Virus record (IMG/VR): IMGVR_UViG_3300038682_000024
Coordinates: 1-23,967 of that record
Direction: 5' to 3' (one strand)
Source of the DNA: a virus
DNA length: 23,967 bases
Shown in pieces: positions 1 to 10,000 of this stretch (its first letter is position 1; each line of letters begins with the position of its first letter). The notes under the pieces were generated by a model that ran no database searches, had not been told where the DNA came from, and worked only from the letters and a program-made list of their open reading frames with translations. The translations under genes were made by a program, and so were the position numbers.

Positions 1-17
1 GTTTCCCAGTCACGATC
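1..17. other. Amplification primer/linker sequence at left contig end
   Basis: The first 17 bases are GTTTCCCAGTCACGATC, and the last 17 bases of the window are their exact reverse complement. This matches, from memory, the constant part of a primer used for sequence-independent random amplification of viral nucleic acid. It should be treated as non-phage sequence. It also supplies an artificial TGA stop (bases 10-12 on the minus strand) to the tailspike reading frame. Confidence 0.9.
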
Positions 18-1050
18 CATAGCCGTCAGGAGTGCCTAATGCTTCAACAACATACTCAGCACCGCCCCCATCTGGGTACTTTATCCCTAGCGCGCTACAC
101 TCATCAGCATTGCGAAAACTTAAAGTAGATAGCCGCTTATATGATTCTGGATGATTTGTTATTTTTGATATTGCTGTTGTGAGACTATCAAAAGTAATTG
201 ATGACTCATTCACATATGACGCTGACTCACTAATAGCGTCTGCTTTTGCGTTATCAACATAATCAACGCTCGCAACTCGCGACTCACTCCAACGACCTAA
301 CGCCTGATCTTCTGCAAATGTGTTACCTGTAGTGAAAGGTAGTTGATTTGGGTCGGGTAGCCATTGTTGATAAACAGAAACGCCTTGCGTTCCTGTGCTG
401 TAAAGCTGGAGCGGATTATCAACCAGTGTATTGGCTGTCCAGCTTAAAGCAGGCTGCACCAGTGCAAAGCGACTCTGAAATTGTGCCTTTTGCTCTGTTA
501 ATTGCGAAGAAGATAACTCTGAAAAGTCAGCTAAAGAGGAAAACCCGGTTGATATTCCAGCACTAGTGATGCTTGTGCGAACCACTGTGTCGAATACTTC
601 TACAGCCGTGTTAGTTCCATCAAAACTTGAAGCTGTAACCGTTGTTTCAGTTTTCAAGGCATCCAAGAATGAAAGCTCAACACGCGCACCAATGGCAAAA
701 GCTTCTTGATGATCGCCTAGAATATTAAATGATGATGATGAAGCATAATAAGCAGTAACAATATAAGAAAATCCAATGCCTGCCGCCTCGCTTACCGGGT
801 CTGCTGTCCATATCTCATTACCGTCTTTGTCTTTAACGACAACCTTATACGATCCAGTTAAGTAAATATCCGCATATCCCTCGCCATTCAAGATAACGGG
901 ATTGGTGTTTGCGGTAATGCTATCTTCATTTGTGTATGTTGCTTTTGGATCATTGGTTCGCGCTTTGTAGGTGTAAACCTTGCCAAAAGCTAATGGCTTG
1001 CCGTCACGGTCGAAAGCGTAGAACTTTGGGCCAATCATTGAAACTGCCAT
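18..1050 (-). CDS. P22-type tailspike/tail fibre, head-binding N-terminal part (truncated by contig end)
   Basis: This gene starts at ATG 1050, preceded by AAGGTAAATAAT, and directly follows the giant gene. Residues 1 to about 90 look like the head-binding domain of P22-like tailspikes: a short beta-rich module that docks on the tail hub, with motifs such as GPKFYAFDRDGKPLAFGKVYTY, NGEGYADIYL and GSYKVVVKDKDGNEIW. About 200 residues of connector follow. The visible end (KYPDGGGAEYVVEA) resembles the entry to a beta-helix receptor-binding domain, which is missing here. The apparent TGA at 10-12 and the final residues come from primer sequence, so the true protein continues beyond the fragment. 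In P22 the tailspike also lies downstream of the ejection genes. Whether it has enzymatic activity on a host polysaccharide cannot be judged from this part. Confidence 0.85.
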
Positions 1051-1051
1051 A

Positions 1052-4000
1052 TTATTTACCTTCTTTATTTTTCATTAGTTCGTTTCGTGATCCTTCAATG
1101 CCTGTTTTCTTAGCAACCTTCTTGGCTTTGTCTAGCGCCTTGGTAGCTTCGTTATAGTATTGAGTGAACATTGCGTTTCTTTGTTGCCATAGCTTATCAA
1201 GGCTTTCGCGTTTTTGCTCGGCAGTTAGTTTAGGATTGTAGCGTATTGAATGCTCTTGAGTCTTTATTCCTTCCTTACCGTAAGCAATACTGATTAGATC
1301 ATTCATTGAATCGTTCAGTGCAAACAATACTTCTTTTTCGCCTTTGCTTAGCCCAAAGAACGTATCGTCTTTTTCAAATTCTGTTTGCTTGTCGCCTTTA
1401 ATCATTCTGCGAATATCAATACCGGCTTTAAAGTCTGCGGTCACACGGTCAGATTGTTCTTTTAAATCAAAGAACTTTTCCATGCTGCGGTTATTAGGTC
1501 GAGTTTCTGGCGTAAGGAATCGCTTAATGAAAATATTGCTAGAAACGTCTTTGTCTGGCATTTCGCCAAACTTGTCTTCATCCCACATTAGCTTCTCAGT
1601 TCCCCAAAGCAAGTAGCCGCCCAGGTAACCAGTCTGAGCTTTAAAGGCATGCTCTGCTTTTATCGGGCTCATTCCAAGCGCTTGGCCTAATCGAATAAAG
1701 GTTTCACTGGTGTTTGAATTGTATTGATTAGTTGCTGACACATCGGCCATTCCATGCGGCACAACTGGCGCACCCGTCCATTTCTTGTTGCGGGTAATAT
1801 CCCACCAGCCTTGAGCCGCTGCAGGAACGCCGTCAATGCCGTACATTTGTAGCATTGTCCAAGCCATACCTTCGGCATACTCTTTTCCGTTTTCGTCTTC
1901 TAAGTACTTAAAGAAAAGCTCTGGCATAGTGGCATAAACAAAACCAACATCGTAAGGGCGCGGCATTTTCATAAATCGGCCATTGCCTAGGGGTATATGC
2001 CAATTGGTGCGCTTCTCATGATCTGGAATCTCTTTGTATTCTTCGTCATCCTTGTTGAACAGCCAAAGCAATAGCGTTGGTACGGTCAGGCCTAGAAAGG
2101 CTTTCATTGCCAATCCTGTAGGGTTACCGCCGTACTTGTTTTTAATAAACGCTTCTCTAAATACACGATCTTGAGACTGAATCATTGCATTCAAGAAAGG
2201 CACAGTGCGAATGTAGCCCGTCAAGAAATGGTTAGCCCCGTAAACACTGAAGTCGGTCGATATTTCGCGTGCTGCAAAGGCTGCATCCATATCGCTTGCG
2301 CCGTTCTTTTTGGCCAGTCTGAATTCACCGATACGAGTACCGTATTCAAACGCGCTCATAATATTATCGAATGCGCTTAGCATGCGCTGAGTTCTATTAC
2401 CCACGCCAACGTCTTTAATTTGCACACGCTGGCGAGCCTTGCCTGCTTTGGTGCTTCCATGTAAGCGGCTAGAGTAACCACCACCGGAACGCATAAAGTC
2501 TTGAAAGTGCTCATCCCTTGATAGGTACGAATACATTCCTTTGAATGAACCAACGAAAGGCATGAACTTATTTTTACTAATGAAGGTCGCGCCAATTGTA
2601 TCGCGCACCAGGTTGGCCCCAGTAAATTCAACGCCTAATGTAATGCTACGGGTGAAGAAGTTTTTCACCGCAAACATGCCATTCATTAGCGAGCTGTAAG
2701 ATTCGCCATTCATGGTCAATAGCATTTCCTGCAGTAGCGGGTCTTGCACTTCAAAATATTGCGGCTTGCCATTTATTAAAACGGTATCAACAAAATTACC
2801 CGACTCGGTTAGCGTTGGCTTTACGCCATGCTGCCAAAAGTTTAATAAGCCTGGGTCGCTTAAATCTAGTTCGCCCTCAATCACTACGCCTGAAGCTTCT
2901 AGCACTTCGCCAATTTTCTTTTCCATGTCGGCCAAGTGAGTTTTAACTAGCTTGGAATCTGGCGCTATCTTAGTCGCCCAAATAGCCCCGTCACGGTGAT
3001 TAGCAATGTATTGATACAAGCGCTGCTTTGCTTTTGCATCCAGTGCGGCTTTTACGTTTGATGTTACGCCGTCTTGAATATTGTGAAGAATATCTTCAAG
3101 GTTAGCAGTGCCGCCTTTTAAGCGCTGAAATCCGCCACCGCCGCCCTTGCCTTCTTCTAGGCTATCGCGCAATCGGTTGAATGGGACATAATCTTTATTA
3201 ACGGACTCCATTGTTTGACGCGCTTCAGGAGTCAATAGACCTGCCTGCTGGTACATATCCATCATGCGAGTATTGAACTCTTGATACTCAATGAAAATAT
3301 TCCCGAACATCGGGAATGTTCTTCCCATCTTTGCCCATTCCTTAGCGGTTTCTTTAGGAATAAGATTCTCGCGGCCTTGGCGGTGAAGTTCCAAAGCTCT
3401 ACGTCCGGCAAAGTAACGCATTAATAAATCAATAGGCTTTTGGCCTTTGTATTTTGGATCAGCTTTAATCAACCCCTTGAGTTCATCGACCGGCTTTAGG
3501 ATTTCATAAAGGCTTTTACCACTGCGAACCAGGTCACCGTTTTCGGCAAACTCTAAGGTGCCATAGTTCATAATGTATTCTGCTATGCCCTCATATCCGC
3601 CGTTTGCAATTCTGAATTGCTTCCACGCTGAGCCCTGTACTGGATCGCTTAGCTTACCGGTTAATTCTTTTTCAACTTCTCGCGCTGCGTGAAACTTATC
3701 AATTGTTTCTTGGCGAACAAGGCTGTCACGGCGATAGGTCCAATCCATGAACTTCCCATAAACACCTTCGTCACGACCAATAAGCGCTTGCCCAAGCTTG
3801 TCAGAACCTTGGAAGTAAAACTTGTGCATTGCTTCCTGCATGTCACGCATTGGATTCAATAGCTTGCGATCACGCGCAAGCTCTTTAACAAAGGCATCAT
3901 AAAAGCCTGGCGCTCTTAGCTTCGCTTCGTTTGAATTGGTCAGCCATAGGCGCACAAACTCGGCAAAGCCTTCTAGCAGCTCCAATTTTTTATCATCGGT

Positions 4001-7000
4001 ATAGCTTAGTGCTGCAACCTCATCTTTAAACGCGGCCTGCTTATAAAGCCTTTTGAAGTTAGGCAAAGAGACATTTGAATATAGGTCGAGGTAGTGAGCC
4101 ATTTCATGCGCCAAAATCTCAACATCATTCTTGCGAGCGGTTCTAAGCTCACCAACATCGCTACGGTAAAATCCTTGTACTGATTTACCTTTGATTTTGC
4201 CGTTGTAAATTCTGCGGCCCATGATCTTTACTAGCTGGCGCATAATTGGCTCTATACGCTGCGGCTCTGCTGGCATCTTAATGCTGCGGCCCTCAATGGT
4301 GAAAACTTCCTTGCGTGAAGGAATGCCGGTGGAGCGATAAAGGTCTACATAGTTATGACCTGGGGCGTGCACAACCGAAGGCTGGCCGCTATTTAGCTTC
4401 GCTGGCTGCTCATCTTCTCGGCGGTTTAGCGTATTGGTATCAGGCTTATCAATCGTCACCATCACTGTGGCAACACCCGTCTGGCGTTCTGAAGATTTAA
4501 AGCTGCCATCGGGCAGGTCTTCAATGTAAGAGCCAGACTCGTCAATCCATTGGCGGAACTCTACAGCCTTCTTGCGTGAATTTTTGACACCAGCACCCAT
4601 GATGGCAACTAACTTGCCACCAGGCTTTAACAATTCATAGGCGTGCTTAACGTGATCAATGTCTTGGAAGTTCTCAAACGGCGGATTCATTATGATTCTG
4701 TCGTACTGCTTGCCATCGTATTCAGTGAAGTCGTTAGAAACTACGTTATAGCCTTTGATCTCAAGCATTGAGCGCAAGCCTTGATTGATTTCGATAACAT
4801 CGATTTCAGCATTAGGCTCAGACTCTTTGATAATGTCGGCAATATTCCCTTTACCGGCAGAAGGCTCTAGCACTTGGTGACCTGGCTGAATTTCAGCATA
4901 GTCAATCATTTGCTCAACCAGTTCGCGAGGCGTTGGGAAATAACCTTCGATCTTCTTGCCAACTAAGTCACGCTCAAGCTTTTTAATTGGGTCTTCTTTC
5001 TGCTCGGTAACCGTTAGCGAATCAAGTTCACGAATAGCTGTACGTAATTGCTCATCGGTTTTAATGCCTAACTTATCAAGGCGATTCATTGTCTTTTCAC
5101 GATCTGGAATAAAGCCAAGCTCGTAAGAACTAAGGTGGCCAGCTTTCACCGCGTCATGAATTTTTTTAACTTGGTCTTTCGTCAATCGGCCAAGGTGAAC
5201 TTTACCCTCTGCCATTGGCAGTTTTTTAAGTTCTGCAGAAAATCGGCTAAACCCTTTCACCCCATCAAGCTTATCGCTGAAGCGCTTCGCTCGCTCTTTA
5301 TCAATAAACAGCTCAGGCATACGGACGTTATTAATATAATCCTCTACCGTCACGCCTTCTTTCATTGAGTTGCTAATGGAATAACCATCGTACTCGCTGT
5401 GCATCATTGAGCTAGGCACTGCCTTGCGCTGAATAGCCTTAAGCTCTTCCAGTTGGGTTATCTGCGTCATCTTGCCCAAGTAAACGATCTCACCCGCTGC
5501 CATTTTTGTGGCAATCTGCTTAACCGTTTGAGCCGTTGCTATCTGCTTGTAAGCTTTCTCGCTTGCGCTGGCTGCCTGCGCTGCACGCTTACCGGTATTG
5601 GTTTGGCGGTCTTGCCCTAGTGATTCATTTCCCTTTGCTTCTAGCTTGTCGGCCATTTCCATAAGCTTGTCGGCTTGCTTGGAATTCTTAACATCGGCTT
5701 TGGCTTCTTCAAAATCACTCTTGTCGGTATCCTTGCCTTTCAATACCTGCTCGAATTGGTCGGCCTCTTCAATCGTTTTAAATTGAAAGCCTGGGATAGC
5801 ACCAGCTTTGTTATAAGCGCTGTAGTAGCCGCCAAACTCTTTGGCCTTATCATTGAGTTCTTTGTATTGCTCTTTGCTAACACGATTAACAAGCGAGACA
5901 ACAAATAGCTGGTGGCCTTTCTTCGCGTGGGTTGTTTCTGCGCGGGTAGTTTCTACCGCTTCAGCTTCACCCTGTACGGTTTTTGGCTTGGCCTTGTCTT
6001 CTTCTAGCATTGAATCAGCAACTAGCGTGTCATAGGTCTTTAGCTGCTCAGTGGTTAGCTTTGCTTTTCCGCGTACACGAATGAATTCCTTATACTCGGC
6101 CAAGGTTTCGGGATTGGTTAGCGACTTAACAAAGGATTCTTTTCGCTTGTCGCGCTCTGCTCTTGCTTCACGCTGGCGCTCATAGTCGGTTTCGATTTGC
6201 TCTTGAGTTTGTTTTGCTACTTTTTCAGCTATCTGTTCTTCATAGGTCTTACTTCCACCGAAGATAGTCATAACCATATCGCCAAAAACATGAGCGCTTA
6301 ACATCGTTTTATAAGCTGCCTCTACCATAGCAGGCTTTTTAAGATCACTACGGCCAACGTATTTAAGCAACTGCGCCTTGGTTAGCTTTTTAAGCTGTGC
6401 CAGTACCGCGTCTTTGCTTTCGACTAGATCATCAAAACTAGATTGAATATCTTGCTTGGTTGCCGTTCCTTTCCCCGTTGACTCTCTAAACTTATGAAAT
6501 GCGATAACGGCATTGTTTGAGTAGTCCAGTTTGATAGGGTCTTTAGTGGCTGGTTCCTTTTTGGAACTAGCCACTGGCTCCTTTTTAGCTTTTGGCTCTG
6601 CTTTCTTTTTCTTTCCTATGATGATTTTCTTTGAAGGCTCAAGCTCTGCCAGTTCATTTTCTAAATCATTTTTAAGATCGTGAAGGTCATCCCAGTCTTT
6701 TGTTGCTTCTCTGTATTCTAATCTTTCTGCTTCCGTAGCTTCTGAAAAGTTAAAGTTTTCAGCCAGTTCACTATATTCTTCTAGCTTGGCCTCAGTTTCT
6801 TCTAGCTTATTTACGGTCGATTCATAATCACCACTACCAATAACATTGTACTCAAGCGAATCAATTAGCTTTGCACCATCGCCTGTTAGTGAGCCTAGAT
6901 CAATTTCAACATCAGGAAACTTAGCTTGCAGCTTTATAAGCGCTTCTGTTGCTAATCCTTGTCGTTGGTAATCTGGATCGGTATTAATCATCTTAACGGC

Positions 7001-10000
7001 TGGTATGCCTTCAAAGACTGAATAATCAACGCTTGCTACTGTTTTGCCATCGCGCTTAATTTCTATCGTAGAATCTGTTTGCTGCGCTTTTGGCTCTGCC
7101 GGTGCATCGAATAATCCAGCTTGACCTCTAGCTTCGGCTTGGTCTGCTACTCGGTCGGAACCGGCAAGTACAAAGTCATCCACTTGCTTATCGGCTTCGG
7201 CCTTTGCTTCTGCTGCTTTTTCTTCGGCCTTGGCTTTAGCCTGCTTCTCTTCTGCCGCTTTAATGTCGGCTTCGGTCTGCTGGCCTAGATCAAAATCTGG
7301 CTTGTAAGCAATAAACTCACTGTTCGCAATAGTTGGGTTAGAACCTTTAGCAAACAATTCTTTTCGCTTGGTATCGCTCAGTGACTTTAACCAGGTAACG
7401 TAATTTGGTTGCAGTCCTTCATAGTTACCGGAATAAATACGTTCGCGCTTTTGCTCTTTTTCAAGTGCTGCTTTGCTTTCTTGCTGGGTCTTTTTTGTTT
7501 TGGCTTTGGTTTCTTCTGTCTTGGCCTTGGTTTCAGATTTGCTTTGTTTGTCGTTAAGCTCGGCTAGGTTTTTAAGTTGTCGCTTAACTGACTCCTGCTT
7601 GCCATTTACCGCATCGGTAATGTCTTTGATTAGCGCATTGGTACGGCTTACGCCTAGATCACTGCTTTTAACATCAGCAATCAAACGGTCGGCATCTGAT
7701 TGGGATAGCTCTGGCTTTTTCTTTGCTTTTCGGTCTGCCCAAAATGCGGCCGCATCATCCGTATGGCCTTCTGACGGGTTTATCTCAACGCCTTCTATCT
7801 CGCTGGCAAAGTCATACATCATTGTGGCAATGCCTTGCCTGCGACTGTCTTCTCTTACCTCAACCGAACCGTATAGCTTGCCTTCATCAAAAGAAAAGAA
7901 TAAATCGCCTACCACTTCACCATCGGAGTTAAGCGCGAACATTTGCTTATCTTCAAAGCTTTCACTTACATTAAGCGTAATACCTTTAACTGTTTTGGTG
8001 CGCACTGGTTGCGTACTATCAGCTTTACCTTGTTTGTAGTTCCACTTGTCTACATCGTAGCTTTTTTCTTCTTTTTTGGTGACTTCTTCTTTGGCTGGTA
8101 ATTGGTCGGCCTTTTTCTTGCCCGTCAATTGCTCCATTAGCTTTGGGTTGGTGTGCCAGTTATCCCATGCTTTCTTTTTAGATTTAAGCTGCTTGATCTT
8201 CTTCTTAATGCCTTCGGGGTCTTTAACGTCTACCCCTTCTTTTCTGGCAAGCTCTGGGTTTTTGGCCGCACCGGTTACCGCGGTCAATGTGCGCTGAATC
8301 TCCGCCTGCTTTTTGCCAACCTTCTTGGCGAGCTCAACGGCTTCTTTCATTGCTGAATCATCAAAGCCGAATAAATCGTCTGTAGCCTGCTGCTTGTCGG
8401 TGGTCATGCTGCCAACGGCTTTAACTAGGTTTTCAGCCATGATGATAGTCTTACCATCCTGAATAGCTTTAATGCCTACCGATTGAAGCGCGTCATTCTT
8501 TGGCGCTGCTCTTGCTATCCTTGTGGCTGCTTCGTCACTGATTTGGTTAGCTCGATGACTGGCAATGAGCGTATCGCTTCCTGAATCTGCGATTGTGAAC
8601 GCCCGTTTGCCCGTTTGTCTTGCCAAAATGCCTTGTGCTGCTGCTTCGGCTTCTGTTGGCTTTGTTGCTTGTATGAATTCGACATAATCTTTTACCTTGC
8701 CTTGGCCTTCACGAATATTAAGAATAGCGTCTAATGATGCTGCTTGCTCTACGGTAAAGCCTTCGCTCTCGTAGTGGTACTGTGCTGGGATTGTTTGTTC
8801 ACCGCTGCGCTTTGCTAGGTCTAAGCGATGGCGACCGGAAATAACTTCTTTTCGGCCATCTTCTCGAACCCATATTTGAATTGGTGCAACACCGGTGCGC
8901 TCAAACTTACCGCCTAATGGTTCAACAACACCACTAGCATTAGCACCTTCCTTGAATTGCGGCACATCACTCGAAAGAGTGACTTCATCAATTGGCGCTT
9001 CAACAACTGCCAAGCCTTTAATTTGGCCCTGCTCTTTAGGCTCGGCCTTTTCTTCTGCGATCTGCTTTGTATTTTTTGGTGCTTCTGGAATATCGTAAAC
9101 CGCCGGTGTGCTTTCAGGCATACCTGGTGCAAATTCACCTTTAGGCTGCACGCCTTCAAACTCACCTGTTAATTCAAGCGGAGTGTGTGGCTTTAACTTT
9201 ATTGTGCCTTCGGTGCTTTCTTGTTGTGGTCTAGCTTCTAGCTGTGCATTAGCTGGGTCGAATTGTCTTGTAATAGCCTCTTGGTCAATCTCAAAGCGCG
9301 ATTGGTCGATAAGGTTGTTAAGTGCTTTGCCTAGCTCTGCCTCTGGGTTGTAAGTGGCTTCTTTGTAACCTGCTGAAACCGTACCTGCACCACCACCCAT
9401 ACCGCCACCAGCAACCGCGCCCGCTGCTGCAAGGTCTAGTGATTCGGCAAGAGTCATCTTTGCATTAGTGCCTAGTCGCTCGCCTGCATATTCAATCATA
9501 CCCTCTTGAATTGCTTCGGTTACCGCTTCTTTGGTGCCAGCTTTAGCCCCTGCTTTAGCTGTTCGCTTAGCTGCTTCTTTGAATCCTGATTTTAATGCTT
9601 CCTTACCAAAAGCCTCTGCTCCTGCTTCAGTAATCCCCTTTGCCCCAATTCGCTCTAATAGTGCGCTACCTACGGCAAAAGGTACGGCTTCAACAATATC
9701 AATTAAGTCTGTCTTATCTTTGCCTTTGTTTTCCGCTCGCGTTTCACCGATTTCACCCGATCTGGCAATAATATAACTAGGTAGGTTTAATAGCGCTGCT
9801 GCCATATCAGGAATGGATTTAACCCCCTGTTCGCCAATATAGCCAACAACCTCACCCCAAGCGCTGCCGCTTAAAGCACCACCCTCTGAAAATTCGCGCT
9901 TTACCTCTTCCCAGGTATGCGTAGGAATGTAGCCAGCCTCTAAGCCTTTAGCGCTTTCTTCGGTTTCAGCTAGAATATCCTTACCGCCTTGCTGTAAGTA

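Noticed and set aside
348-566. Short plus-strand frames across the window
   Set aside because: All lie opposite convincing minus-strand genes and show no family motifs, consistent gene spacing or good ribosome sites. I read them as chance frames.
3301-3318. Palindrome-like ATTCCCGA-ACA-TCGGGAAT
   Set aside because: It is an eight-base hairpin inside the giant gene with no T-run. About this many are expected by chance in 24 kb, so I do not call it an operator.
7473-8039. 188-aa open frame on the plus strand, the longest there
   Set aside because: It lies wholly opposite the giant gene, in a Lys/Glu/Ala-rich linker and GNAT region whose reverse strand tends to stay open. It is Ser/Leu-rich low-complexity sequence without a recognisable motif.
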